DNA of 64,000 nt, from positions 16,182,001-16,246,000 of the forward strand of contig NC_088319.1 in NCBI RefSeq assembly GCF_910592395.1. The letters run 5' to 3'. The DNA is from Lineus longissimus (taxonomy: Eukaryota > Nemertea > Pilidiophora > Heteronemertea > Lineidae). The notes beneath the pieces are model-generated. The model did not search any database. It was not told the origin of the DNA and worked only from the letters and a program-made list of their open reading frames with translations. Both the position numbers and the translations under genes were made by a program. Shown in pieces: positions 1 through 13,600 of the stretch. Every line of letters starts with the position of its first letter. Position 1 is the stretch's first letter.

Positions 1-1392
1 CGTCCGATTCGCTCTTCTTCTCCACCCCTGTCTCGTGGTGAAACGTCTTCCTGTTAGCTTTATACATCACTGAGTAGCTCAAGGCCCGCAAATAATCCAA
101 ACTTATCTTAAACAGATCATATTTCCCTTTTTTAGACTTTAAATGCTGTATATTCCATTAATCATCCCACTGGCTCTATTCTAACTAAATGCAGCATTTA
201 AATCGAACACAGTTTAAAAGTGACTATCAGTAACAGCTACGTTGGAAACAAACTAATCCGAGATTCACTATTGCAGCAGAAATGTCCTCTGTGACTTAGA
301 TATTCGAAACCTCCACCATCTAATATAACTATTCTGAGGTTAATGATAAATGTATTTCCTTTTGAGATCTTTTAGTAAACCAGTTGAATGTGCAATGAAA
401 GTGATGACGACAATCCACCTGCAATGATACAACAAACAAATATAGGGTGAAAATAGGTGACTGGCAAAAACCAACTTTTGTTTGACCAGATTATTGACAC
501 TATTCGAGCAATGACGTAGATTTGCACAGGGAGGTCTGGGGTGTTTGCTGAGTCCAGGTTCGGCCATTTTGCACAAAGCTTCTGTTGATATCATGCAAAC
601 TGAAATGTTGCATAATTCATTTTGACATTTTTAGATGTTTGGTGTTAACTCTTTTGGTGCCAGACACTTTTATGCCACAAGTCATGTTCAGTGCCAGATT
701 TAAAGGTTTATGTTGTTTATGTACATTCTATATTGTATTTACTACGGCCTCAAGTAAAGAGAAAGAAACATTGGCCGCCATACAGCTATTTGGAGGCATG
801 TCAATGTGATTAAAGGGGGCAACAGAGTATAATTATTTACATCGGTGTAGACAACAGCAATCTCAAAATTGATATTCAATTTCAATATGGAATCATTCAC
901 CTGATCCTCACATTCAGCTTGAACAAACGGCGATTAAATTACCCCTTCTGATAATTCTGTCACCAGTGCCTCCTCATGGAAGAAACAAATCATTTGAAAG
1001 GAATGTAAACTTCAAGTACCGGAATATGAAGTTAAGAACTAAATAACCGCATCCTACAAGTTCGATCAATGAGGCACCCAGTCAATTAAAACTGAAACAC
1101 TTGACAGACTGTGGAGATACACTCCATCCTAATTATATGGATAGAACACTAATTGATCAATATGGCGATAGGAATTTTGTCTAATATGACCACAAACCTC
1201 AACAATATCCTAAAATACTTGAAAAAAGTCCCAGAAGAACAAATTCGTCCTCTGAAGTCAATTACGTTATCCGAGTCAAAATCAAGATTGAAGTGGTCAG
1301 TATTAGTTTGGTATGTGTTCCAGTGCTGTACGGGTCATGCAAGTTTTGGCCCTACAGAAACACACAGGATTACTGTGAAAACATTGCTAACA
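1..1392. other. Intergenic or distal 3' UTR, no gene recognised
   Basis: No open frame here resembles a known protein, and short frames on both strands look random. The stretch lies downstream of the Dispatched-like gene (minus strand) and could hold its terminal non-coding exon, because that gene has a good splice donor immediately after its stop codon. Nothing else can be supported. Confidence 0.4.
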
Positions 1393-1398
1393 TTTATT
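1393..1398 (-). promoter_or_regulatory. Possible polyadenylation signal AATAAA (minus strand)
   Basis: TTTATT on the plus strand reads AATAAA on the minus strand, about 330 bases beyond the stop codon of the Dispatched-like gene. It is the first canonical hexamer I noticed downstream. The assignment is positional only. If the donor beside the stop is used, the true 3' end may be further away. Confidence 0.35.
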
Positions 1399-1729
1399 TG
1401 TGTTTGTGTTTGGTGCCAATAGCTGCGTGGTACCCCCACCCTGTAGGCTAACACGGAGCAGATTAACCAAAAAGGGCCTAAGTGCTAAGCCTAGCTCACT
1501 TTGATGTAATACTTGGATTACTGCATGCTAGAATGGGTCAACTCAAAGACTATTTGAGTATACTTTCATTAAATTTGATCCAATTATTTCATTTAATCAC
1601 TTTGAAACTTTCCAGAATACTTCATGTTTCATCTAAAGTTTTTTTTACCCTATTTAGCTTGGTTCGTCACTGATGTGTTTGAACCATCTTAATGTGATTT
1701 AAATTTTTGAAGATTCTCATTGACTTACC

Positions 1730-4700
1730 TTAGTTCTCTTTCTTCTCACAAGTGACGCCGCAGCACGATTTCATTTTCTTCCATATCGGTGAGAGGGAGC
1801 CACAGTCATTCTGTGGACCAAGCAACGCCAGTGTGGTCGTGAAGAAAGCCAGTCCGAACAATATCGAAAATCCAATCGTGCAAAACATGAAGACCCCAAA
1901 TTGCAGGTAGAACTGTAGTTCTGCAAACAGCATGAAGGTTGCAGCACCGAGTGTGGTCATGGCTCCTGAGAGTACCGATATCCCAACCTCTCCGAGTAGT
2001 TGCTTTACACGCTTCCTGCGGCATGTCTTGTTGGAGTAGTAGAAGCCCTCGGCGAGGTGGACTTCGTAGTCTATGCTCAGACCGACAACAATACACAAGT
2101 TGAGAGACTCCAGGACCTGAAGGGAAACCGTACAAACAAAACATCATCACTTCTATAAAGGACATAACCGCAAAATCTTCTCACAGGTTTTAAGAACAAC
2201 CCATTTACAGCGAAATGCAGATAAAACTTCCTGGACATTTTAGTCTCTTTTTCCACTGCAGTGCCATTTTCTGATGACACTGGCAACAATCAAATATTTC
2301 CTTGCACACTCAATGTAAGGCCTAGATTTCCTGGTTATATTGGACGCAAATCATAGGTTGTAGTTCCCAATTGCCTTACAATAACGTCAGAAAGACTTAC
2401 CCCTAACTCCCAACCTGCGACAGATATTATTCCCACAACACATATCGTGGAGAGGGAGATGGACAATGTTGCTAACACTCCAACAATGATGTTCTGTGTA
2501 CCTAACACGAGGACAGGGAAGGCGAGTGCAATGCCAAGACCAAGGCCCATGAGGGCCTGGTTGCTCAGGCTCTGCTGAACTCGCAACCAGTGGTAGATGT
2601 TGATTTCTGGAGTGGCCAGGAAGCAGTGGTTTACACCTTCAGGCAAGTCTGCTCTCTGTAATGAAACAAATTATCATGACATTTGCTGACAATATATGTA
2701 AAGATTCCGTTTGCTCTGTTCATGACCAAAAGCTTTCTTGGCACCTCACTATCCCATCAAATTCAAGGGTTAGCACCTGATTCGGTGATAAACACAGCCT
2801 GACTTAATGCAGATCACAACGCAGTTCGGACTCACCAATTCACTGACAAGTTGCTCCCATTTCTCAAATAGAGGGAGTCCAGTAGGGTAACCAAGCGCAC
2901 GAGCATTGATGGACGTGCTTATGACGACTGCCGCAAAGTGCATCTTTGTTCCATAGAATATATCTGTAAAGAGAGGAGAAAGATGAAGATGGCACTTTAG
3001 AATGTAAAAAGGAGTATAAAGATTCACAGTTTAACAACACATTGTTTGCTTGGACTAATCAATGATATCATGAAAAAGGTAAACAAAAAGAGTACTGTAG
3101 CTTATTTTTGTTCTTATAGGGGTACTATAGGCAAGAGCTGGAGGGTCTGGTGCTCCTCAGGTGAAATGATAACACGATATGTGTTCCTTGTATCGAGTGA
3201 ACTCGAAGATCATTGCTATATCAGGAAGTCCTGAACCTCTCATCCAAGATGGCAACTTGTTAGTGTGATGAGATAATCCTCACCTATTCCTTGGGTTTTT
3301 TGAGAGTCTGATGTTTTCTTCTCTCCAAGGATGGGGTTGTAGACCTTGTAGTCATCAGTGATCTTTAGAGTCATCCTGTTCGTCATCCAGTAGCCAAGTG
3401 CAATCTGAAGGCAACAATACGGGCTTGATACAAATCTTTATTGAAGTATCTCTAGCACATGTTTAAAGAGTAAGAACATTGGACGTGTACTCCTTTTCAA
3501 TAATCAACTCCCAATGAGCTTGCATAAAAGCAGATTTCATCTCGCATAAATTGGTTCCAAGTGTGCTAAATTGTTTTCCTAATGCCACGTACTTGAGCAG
3601 GAAAATGAAGTTGCCAATGCAGGAAACCATCAACAGTTGTTAATACGTTAACCGGAACACATTCTGGAGGAATGTCTTCTGATTACCAACCATGGGGAGG
3701 CCTGGGGAGAGTCCACAACTCCCCAAGAAAGCTATGGGGAAGAGAGGCAGATTTGCCTCACACTGCCATGTTCTTGAGGACCAACGGTGTAAAACTTTGA
3801 CCAGTCAAACGCAAATGCAAACAAGAAGATGTCAATGACAGTATCACTTCCGTGACAATAAAGTGATGATGTTGCAGTAACCCTGATCTGACCTACCTCA
3901 AACCAATTGGTGAAGTTGTCCGGTAGAAGTGATGGTCGATAGATAGCAGGATGTTGCTTCATCAGCTGAGTCATCTGCTCTTCGTCAAACGGGATGGAGA
4001 AATTGAGGGGTTGTGGTTGCAACACCGTGTTTGGATAAGAGAGATGGCTTTTCGAGACGGCCTGAAAGGTATGTAGCACATGCTATTAAAAACATGGGTG
4101 ATGTGAATTGAGACTAGTAAATATTTTCGTTGAAAACTTTAATGCATAATTACACTATGCCTTTCTGAAGTAAAAGTGTTCACAAGCCTTTTTTGTTCCC
4201 ATCACCCAGAGTGAGTTGTAAGTGGTTGCTCTGTGAACAATATTCAGGGGCTAGCAGATCCGGGGGGGGGGGGGGGGGCACCAGATGCCAACAATGACCA
4301 AGGATCTAAGAATTTACCTTGAAATATCTCTGAATATCATGCATAAAGCAGTTGATCATCGGACTCCCTGTTGTGTCGTTGATTTTTATCTTCAACTCTT
4401 TCAGACGCTCGCGTGGCAGATCATACAGTCTCTCACACAGCCTCTGGAAAGTAACAATGGGTTCAAAAGATACCAGAAGGAGGAATCAATGGAGGGCTTT
4501 CTTCAACTACTGTCAATGTCAAAAACACTTTGGTAAGATGACAAGAACTGGACAGAAAAACAGACACCAGGAGAAATCAATGATTACTAGAACAGTAATC
4601 ACTTACCATCATTGCCAGTTGTCCTCCAGGCTTGTTGATGTCAAACTCTTCATCAAAATCCGTCTGCCCTTTGCAATTGGTGACATTCTGTATGTTCCAG

Positions 4701-7700
4701 TAGTTGCATGACGAAACGTTCTGCTTCTTCAGGCCCCAGATGATGTACATCCGTAACATCTGGTCGCGCTCAGTGAGCTTAAAGCTATAGAGACGCATCC
4801 TCGTTGACTTGCCGTAGTTGGATTGAGGATTGTAAGCTTGTATCTGGGTGGGAATGAAGGAAACGGTTTGAAACAGGCGATTGAAGAAAAAGGAACCCGC
4901 TACTGCAAACCTGGAAGATCTTGCATTCAGTTAAACATTTTCTCAGGACTTACAACACCATTTGGTGTTCCTTTGACATCTCTGTTTCAAAAACTAGAAC
5001 CAATGGCGTTGGGACACGATTTCAAGTATGAAAAATCCTCTACACAGGAGGGGCTAGGACTGATAAAATTGTAACCTTGCCAGCGAAGTGGGACTTACCT
5101 CTTCCTCATCGGGAACAATCTTCGTACAAAAATAGGAGAACGTGGCAACCATCGCAGCAAATCCGACCAAGATGAACCATCTCAAGACCCGGTGACTTAT
5201 CATCCAGTAGAACGGACCCTCAAAGAACCGAATCAGGAAGTGTTTCCGGCGTTTCCAACGACAACCACATGATCGATAATAATCTTCGCAATTTTCGTTT
5301 GAAGTTTCAACACCAAGTTTTACTTCTGTTTCTTTCGGAATATTACCATTCAAACCTTTACAGTCCTTGAGAACATTATCGCTTATAATAGTGTTTTTAT
5401 CATCATTATCTATGTCACAGGTGCCTTTCCCACACTCAGGTGTTAGGCCAAGTCCACTCTGGCCTCTTGAACTTTCAACAGAAGTCTCTGCCTCACTAAG
5501 CTTCTTAGAGGACGTGTCACCCACTGCCACAATAGCACCAACATCCAACTGAGATCTCACTGCATCTCGATCAAGATCAGTAGGTACAGAACCAGTTGCA
5601 ATCCCAACAACAGCATCGCCAACAACTGTTTCAGCAACACCTGTATCAATAGGTGTCTCTACTGATGTATCATGAGTTTCAATGGCGGTATTATTGCACA
5701 TTTCATTACAAGGAGTATCACAGGAGATCCAACTGCTCATCTCGCTGCAATTTGCATCAGCCTTCTTCTTATTGCAATTTGCATCAGCCTTCTTCCAAGT
5801 ATTTTCTGTGGCAGTATCAGTCTTCATGTCAGGATTTTGAACTGACGCACTGATGTCTTGGGTAGAAATAACATCACATTTAAATCCTTGATTGATGACT
5901 CCATTGACAGCTGAGGACTGTTTTGTTGATGTCTCATCAATGTGATTGTTAGAAGCACCAAGACTTTTGTCACAATATTTGTTGATGTCAAGGTCACTTT
6001 TAACGTTGTCATGGCAAACTCGGCTGTTGTCATGGCAACCTGTATCATCATCATTGCCACATTTGATTTTGTCATGGTCAACACTGTCACTCTCATGGCA
6101 TATAGTGTTGCTGTCATTATGAATAATATATTTATCACCACGGCAACATCCACATTCACAGACTCGCTTTAAACACGTTTTGATTTTCAAATGATAAACG
6201 ATTATCACAGATGGGAAGAATGTTATCACAGAGATGTAGTTTGTCAAAACGAGGAATCCCGAGAACAATCCGAACGACTGCACCATGAGTAACGGTGAGA
6301 TGCCACTGACGAAGAATGCCACCATAGTCGTCAATGACGTTGCAAACATCGCGCCTGCCGATCGTCGATAACAGTGCGAGAATCGATGAAAGAGGCTTGG
6401 ATACTGAGCATGCCCAGTAGCACGCCACAGATCATAAAATATAAATATATCGTCTGCTCCGATACCAAGAATGATAAAGACCGACAATATGTGAAGAAAT
6501 CCAAAATAACTAAACCCCAGGATATATCGGTAGATGAGGTTGGTTGCAAAGAAGCATCCGCCCATACTGTATACTGCCCAAAATGATATCCATAACGACC
6601 GTGTATGAAGGAGGATGAAACACAAGATAAAGGCCAGGCTTCCGTACGCGAGGTAGATATCCTGAAATGCTTGAGCCTGAACGTCGTCGAAGTACAGTCT
6701 CTCGTGGTAAAAGTAGAATCCAATTCGGCCTTTATATTTCGCTTGTAACATTTGAATAGTCTGTTTGAATTCTGTGTCCATGTAATCATTGATTTTGCTT
6801 GTCATAACAGAACTACCTTCATTGATATTCAATGGCCAACCAAAGAACATGTAACTCCTTGTGATGTCAGAATTGGCCGTCCCATCTTTCACAACAGAGT
6901 CAATAGCCAAGTGATTCACTAGCACACTTTTCGTTTCTGGGTGAGATTCTGCCATTTGAACAACTTTGCCAATATTGGTGAAATTCTCGTCCTTGAAAAT
7001 CGCATTTACGCTGCTGTAAGTTCCATCGAAGAAGCGTAGTATCGACACAGGTTTCACACATTCTCCGTACGCACCAAGCTGACAGAAATCTGTACTATAT
7101 CGTTTTAAATTTAGCAAAGTGTCCTCGATGTCTCTGATCATCATCAAATCCTCAGGGGTCAAGATGTTACCATTTTTGCTCTCGTAGAACAGTTCGACAA
7201 CCTCCTTTAGGAATCCTCTGATCCATGCTGGTTGATCTTTATACCGGTCAACAACAAACCTGAAAAATAAGGAAAAAACTATCAATTAACATAGAAACTC
7301 TAAATCCATTAAGTTTCAGTCGTTGTAAAGCACTTTGATACAGAATTTGGTCAATTATGAATAATAAGTTAATATCAAAAATAAAACATGCTCTACCTAT
7401 AAAACAAGGAATACAAAAAGTCCTATTAATGACCCACCTCTGTACAAAATCTGGGGGGCTGACATATCGTCTGTTCCAGGCCATAGCTCGCAGATAAGAA
7501 TCATCATGATGTAGAGACACAGGAATTGTGCGAAAGTCTGTCGGAAAGATGTTGAAATCCGTAAAATAGAGAGCAGCAGTCACAATGAAGAAGGAAGTTT
7601 GGATCGTCAACAATGCCACTGAAAAGAGAAATTGATGTTTTCTTAAAGAATACCAAGATCATTTAAGGCAGGTCCAAGAATTAAGTGTGAACTGCCAAAT

Positions 7701-8435
7701 TTTTACGCCCAAAATGTGATCGGAAGGTCGTGGGTTCAAGACTTATACTTTCAACTGGCTTGAAACGGCCAAGAATGTTCAGTCCTTGGTGTCTACAGAA
7801 AGGTTCCTGGATTAGACCGGGAAATGAATGTAAAGGGCTTTGAGACGGCATAGTTGTACAGTATAACAGCTGCTATAAAGAACATCCATTTCATTTCAGT
7901 AATGACGAACTGCTCAGTCATGTTGATTCAAGTCAGTTATGAATTTGTATTGGTACTTACAAAATACAGTCACTGGCCATCTTATCATCAGTTTACAGAT
8001 CCAAAGTGGCGTGCTGGAGACACAATCCGTCGCTGTTTGAAGCTTGTGTGGCCCATCTACATCCTCATTCAAGCCAGGAGTCCCATTGGCTTGTTCTTCA
8101 TCAACTCTTCTCTTCAAGTCAAGGTCAGAATGATCATAACCAGAGTTGTCAAGGCCATTCATTTCTGATAACTTGGAATGGAGGTAAGGTTCTGATGGAA
8201 TATGATCATTCCCACAGGCTGTTCCATTTCCAGACCCATCATGAGGTTTTTCATCCGACTCTTTATGAAATAAAGTGAGGTCAATAGAAAAAATCCCATC
8301 ATTCAAGTCCGCCCATTTCTCCAGACCTTGATCCTCGCCAAGCTCATAGGAACCAGCAACCTTGCGCAAATTTTTCTTCTTCAAGTTCTTCTTTTTATCC
8401 AGGGTTGATTTCTTCGAGTTTCCATTAGAATTCAT
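1730..8435 (-). CDS. disp: Dispatched-family sterol-sensing/RND protein, 10 coding exons
   Basis: Dispatched proteins are proton/sodium-driven RND-type membrane proteins that release lipid-modified Hedgehog from producing cells. Exons: 8435-7961, 7618-7438, 7259-5099, 4843-4607, 4443-4318, 4061-3897, 3404-3284, 2963-2836, 2655-2401, 2116-1730. All have GT-AG borders and join in frame to 1,411 aa, near the size of vertebrate Dispatched. Order: cytosolic N-terminus (1-150), TM1 (about 150-180), first ectodomain, sterol-sensing TM2-6 with the GxxxDD motif GIGADD near residue 488, cytosolic loop (about 575-890), TM7, second ectodomain, TM8-12 with the matching GxxxD motif (GLSID) in the last exon. 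The two GxxxD motifs in TM4 and TM10 are the family's ion-relay signature. The start is the first ATG after a likely 5' UTR acceptor, with a short upstream frame before it. The loop is unusually long and repeat-rich. A Patched-related protein is the alternative; the paired motifs and length favour Dispatched. Confidence 0.87.
5747..5796 (-). repeat. 27-bp in-frame duplication in the Dispatched cytosolic loop
   Basis: Two copies of a 27-bp unit lie side by side inside the large exon, encoding the nine-residue peptide KKADANC(N/S) twice. The flanking loop (about 5.8-6.15 kb) is rich in Asp, His, Cys and Asn, with CHDN-like motifs that also look expanded at DNA level. This is length variation in a cytosolic segment, with no known function. 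Confidence 0.7.
7655..7890 (+). mobile_element. tRNA-derived SINE remnant in the first coding intron of the Dispatched gene
   Basis: A box-B-like GGTTCAAGAC (about 7733) follows a GATCGGAAGGTCGTG segment typical of SINE heads. The tail (about 7826-7885) contains GTAAAGGGCTTTGAGACGGC, then a CTGCTATAAAGAACATCC segment, the 3' tail shared by many LINE-mobilised animal SINEs (usually GTAAAGCGCTTTGAG and GCGCTATATAA). Box A is degraded, and no target-site duplication was found, so the ends are approximate. It lies antisense to the host gene between the first two coding exons. Confidence 0.65.
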
Positions 8436-8526
8436 CTTGGCTACCTGTACTGCCCTCTACTGTTATAACATAGAGGCATCCCAGCTTGTCATCTTCAACT
8501 CCCTTGCCTGTGGCAACTGAACGAAC
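8436..8526 (-). other. 5' UTR of the Dispatched-like gene with upstream ORF
   Basis: On the minus strand TTGCAG precedes position 8526, a good splice acceptor, so the first coding exon appears to start at 8526 with about 90 bases of leader. The leader holds an upstream ATG followed within nine codons by TAA, a short uORF that could dampen translation. The use of this acceptor is inferred. Confidence 0.5.
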
Positions 8527-9167
8527 CTGCAAGTTAAGAATTACAAAATGTTTTACTGAACGAATTTTGGCAAGTGGATATCCTCGAGAATTCACTTCCT
8601 TATTGGATATCCCATAGGTATTCCAGTAGATGACAACAAATCAACTATACAAGAACATAAATGCTTGAATCAAAGATCCTCACCCAAATCCACCTGTCAT
8701 GACAATACAGCTTCAGGTATAATCTCTTAATTTGTACAATTCCAGTGCTAGTCGGTGCCGCACCAAGTCCATACATGCCATCCACCATATACCGTGACCA
8801 TCGTACATGTGTTAACCCTTAACAAACACTGTTATGGTTGAATGAACGAATAAAATATGAGCAGACGATAATGAAGCACGTCATAAGGTAAAGAATGGAA
8901 CACGGCCCAACACTTCGAAGTATGCAAACCCATACACAACCACAAACTTTTCATAAAAGTATGGATTTGTTTTCTCAAAGGATCAAGGAATGATTATGTT
9001 GGTGTGATTCAGAAAAATGTTCCTTTTTCATATGAACATCTGTACCATACAAATTTTCAACAATGTCAAAACTCATGTAATTTCTGTGGCACTGAATGAA
9101 TGTTGTATAGTTTTGACAGCCAAGTCTGTCATTTTCTGTGGTGGCCAGTGTTTGGCCTTAAACTTAC

Positions 9168-9320
9168 CTGATTCTCAGGGGTAAAACGCACCTCCCAGTG
9201 CAGCGCTGAATTCTGTAATTTCCTTCGACACGAGCAAAGAACAAATGATCGCTGATGATGGATGATATCAGTGTCGCTCACATATAGCACCGATATCAGC
9301 AGTGTATGATCGGTCATACT
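9168..9320 (-). other. Candidate non-coding first exon of the Dispatched-like gene
   Basis: On the minus strand the sequence ends in AATCAG followed by GTAAGTTTAA, a near-perfect splice donor whose exon side ends at 9168. It could splice to the acceptor at 8527/8528, giving a leader intron of about 640 bases. The transcription start is not visible, so the upstream boundary is arbitrary. Confidence 0.4.
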
Positions 9321-10697
9321 TTGCTGCCGATATCCATGGTATCGAACAAAAACAAGTCAATTATCAGAACTCCACCCAGAGCACTTCCTGCTGAGTTAAT
9401 CACCGGTAACAAGGAATAATCGTGATTACCGTTGTCCTGAACAGACGTTTAGAATGACCATATCGTGGAGGGATATTATGTTCTGTCATCAGCAGGGTTA
9501 AAGAGAATGCAGTCACTTTATTCAAAATCAACTCCTTATCGATGATTTATTTATGATGTGATATACATATAGACAGAAACCACAAGCGTGGTTCTATAAT
9601 GGAGCAGTGAACCAAACCAAACACTGTAATGAGACATTTTTTGCGAATAACCACGATTTGCAACCATTTAAATCGCCATAGTATATTTTTCAATTAATTT
9701 AAAAAAAACAAAAAAAACAGAGGCATTGAAATTTGACCATTTACAGTTGGCTTACCCAGGTCTTCAAGCATTTCTTACACAACACAATGCAGATGCTCCA
9801 ACTGGTACCGTTCCCACACATCCGTGAAACCGCTTATCAAACCAACAACTCCGTATAACAGATCCGCGAATGACTCCCAGCATTATACTGTTGTCATGGT
9901 AACATCCAAACTGCCTCATTAGTTTTCCTGAGAGCTATAGGAACTATCAGCGATATCATAAAGACAGTCAAAATCCCATTTCATTGTTTAGTTTGAGGTG
10001 TTTTAGAACAGAAAGTGATACCTCGATCACAGTCTCATCAGACTTTTGGTAAAGCTGTCATTTTGCCCAAAACCGAGGTATACATTTTAGCTCCACCCCT
10101 CACGGTTTGGTGAGACAACCATAATTTACAGTCAGCATCAATTCCTTAAGCCATTAATATATGACTCATTTAATTTGACTCATTTATTCTGAAGGGTTTC
10201 ATTCTTTATATACTACCGTCAGACAAGGCTGAAAATTTTCTTTAAAATGGGTCAGTTCAGCTTTAAGTATTCCTTTAATCCACATACCACACCAACCCTA
10301 GGACACCAACTCATGCGATTATTTCTATTCTAGAAACTGTTGCCATGCCAACGGCGGATACATTCAAACGCTATCTTGAAAGTCATCAGGTCATGTGATG
10401 TGACCACTGGCAGGGAGATCAAAGAAAGATGGTATTTATGTTGAAATACCGCTGCAGGGCGGTACCCTGGATTGTGCACAGCTTCAAGGGAAATGGTTGC
10501 ATTTAATCAACATCCATTTATACATTATTTAACCCTTTCTCAGCGACTCTATCATCTAATACAAGGCACTCAGTATGGTCTCGGTGTGTCTTCCTGTATG
10601 AGGGTAGCAGCAAAGAACATAGTAAATGAGTTATATAATATATATAGTTAGATTATATAATATTTATAATTAATTAATTAGATAATATATAATTTGA
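9321..10697. other. Intergenic region with AT-rich tract
   Basis: No coding potential was recognised. The interval separates two minus-strand genes and must hold the promoter of the Dispatched-like gene and the 3' UTR of the amidohydrolase. A very AT-rich stretch (about 10622-10700, nearly all A/T) lies just past the amidohydrolase stop codon. No canonical AATAAA was found close to that stop; an ATTAAA variant lies near 10503 on the minus strand. Confidence 0.4.
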
Positions 10698-13600
10698 TTA
10701 GATTGTCTTGAGGAATTCATGTGCAGCATCGCGGTTTCCTGGGGGACAAGGTGGGCACTCGTCATGGACGTGCAGACGCGGCCAATCCTTTGCTTGCTCA
10801 TAGAACTGATGCATACTGATCCTATAGTTGACCCTGGTGATTGGATGCCGTTTCCCGTCCCTCCACACAGCCTCGGGAGCAATCTGTTTGGTTACATGCC
10901 GAATCTGAGACTGACAGTCTTCGACCTGCAAATCACAGTCCTCAATCTTCAGTAAGGTAATATCAGCTGCACGTCCCACCATCAGAGACCCGATCACGTT
11001 GCTCTTCCCAATAGCGTTAGCTGGTGCTGCAGTGACTGCCTTGATGATGTACGGTAGCGGCATTCCGACATGAAGAAGCTTGGTCATGATGAAGGGAAGA
11101 TCGTGAGCTGGACCGTGACAGTTACCCGTATGCAAATCTGAGCTGATGCTATCCGGCCAAAAGCTCTCTTTGGCACATAATTCAGCCACCGTCCAACTGA
11201 ATGACCCCAGTCCATGGCCCAGGTCGAATAAGACACCACGGTTACGTGCTTCTTTGACAGAGTCACAGACGCGCTTGGTTTTTATATCAATGATGGTGTT
11301 AGGAAAGCCGTGGTACATGTGTGTGTAGATGTCACCAAAATGCATGCTTCCGGGCGCGGAGAGGCCATCCCCACCTGAAATCAAATAACAAATGTGTAGG
11401 CCCTACTTTATACCAGGACCAGCAGGGCATTTTAAAACACGATACTCATTAAGCACTCCAATGAGTGCTGAAACCGTAAGACAATTGTTCTGACAAAAAG
11501 GATATAATTGAGGGCAGTCAGGAAAAAAAACATCCTGACATACAGTCTTAACACAAATATTCTTGAACTCTTTCGAAGGATGTAACTGAATTAACTGGGA
11601 TTTAACCCATCGTCAGCTACTTTCCCATCACAATCATTGTGTCATAGGTTGCAACAATAGATAAATCCCTTGCTTGCGGAGCACGAAAAGAGTCTGTCTT
11701 CATAAGATTTGGCTTGAAAACAAGAATGGAGTATCGATGAAAACTTTACCATCTGATTCTGTTGGAATTGTAGAAAATGCGTGATGCACCATAAGGGGAA
11801 CTCCTGCTTTCTTAGCTGCTTCCAACGCCCGCCTGGAAAAGGGACATGCCAACATGGGTATACAATGGAACCTTCCTGTGCAGCTTCTACTCTTTTTTTA
11901 AGCGCAGCATGTTAGAAGGCTGCCAGCAAGACCATGACATCTCATGGATTCCCTTAAAGATATAATAACTTTGAGGGCTTTGAATCGCATGTACATTAAT
12001 AGATGTCAGCACAACCCGCCTATAGGTTTTCTTCAGTTTTCATTGTATCCAACCATAGTGAGGGTTGAGTTGACTACTGTAAGATTTGTATCCACCATCT
12101 GGAAGCAGTGACACCCACCATCCGTGATGGTTAAGTTGACTAGTGTCAGTTGTAGCCACCATATTCAAGAGGCCTACCACCATCAGTGATGGTTGAAGCA
12201 GTCACCATACACGAAGATGACAAAGACAAAAATTGATATAAGCACAAAGGTGACGTAAAAACAAACCAAGGGAAATGACTGAAGTCAATGCTGCATTGAG
12301 ATGACAAGATGAGGCCCTACACACTCTCCCCCTCAAAATATGAATGATTTTATTCAATAGTAGGGGTGAGGGAGGAGTTGCACATGCTGCGTCTCTGTCT
12401 TAAGCTGCGCATCTTATTCAGGAACTGTTTGATGGTGAGTATTAAAGGGGAAGCAAGGTGTAACTTTCAAAAATTGTGATGTCTTTGAATAGCTGTGTCC
12501 CTACAAGAGATGTCACCATATTTTTGAAACATTAATCATCGCATCAGACATGACAACACCAAAATGGCCTCCTCGGAGTAGTAATACATTATCATAATAT
12601 CTATTCATAGCACCCATTATAGTACTAAAACCAGTTAGCATCATGTTTCCATGGCAACGCCGATCAATCAGGCGCTGATTAGAATTGCCATGATGGAGAA
12701 TGCTAACCCTTTCACACCGGTGCCAAAAGCCATCAATGATTTAAGGCATTCAATATGTTGAGTGTGTAACAGTGCACACTCCAGATCGGGGCTAGAACTT
12801 GTAATTTAACTAGAAGTCATGTTGTCAGGACCAATAGGTTTTTGTAGATTTGATTTTGTATGACATTTAACAATGATATCAAATTTAGAGGTTGGGGTCA
12901 ACGATATTATTGGAGCGGCCTTAACCCTCATCTTGTAAGAAAAACCTGCTCCCACTCTCTGATTGTGATAATGCTTTCAACTGGTGTTAAGCTTTGATGT
13001 GGGCCTAAGATGTTTAATTCATTTAGTTCACAATGGGGAAATAGATGGCAACACAGATCATGTTAATGACACTGAAACTGCTTGACAATCATGCTAGCAT
13101 CGGTTATATAATGATTATATGAATACATAATAGGTTACCATTGGGTTAAATAGACGTATCAGAAAACAAACTCACACATAAACCTCTTCTTCATATGCTC
13201 CGTCATTAGCTACATCTGCTGACAGCCTAACCTTGACACCTACTATAATGTCACGGTTTTCCTCAATGCATTCCAAACAAAGCTCTGGATCAACTTGGTT
13301 AAGGGAATCACATTCCCCTCCTTGGCCTAAAATACAAATAACACTGATGTAGCAGATGATTTGAACTGAAATGGTACCACTTGGGACTCCACTGGAATTT
13401 CAACTGGGAGGGCAAATCCCAGTTGGCTCCGAGTGGATATTACCAATTTCCAGTGATTATCACTCCACAGGAAAGTAACTCCCAGTTGGCTACCAGTGGC
13501 TTTTACCCATTTCCAGCGATTATCACTCCACTGGAAACAAACTCCCAGTGGATTTACCCATTTCCAGTGAATATCACTCCACTGGAAACCGAAACCAACT

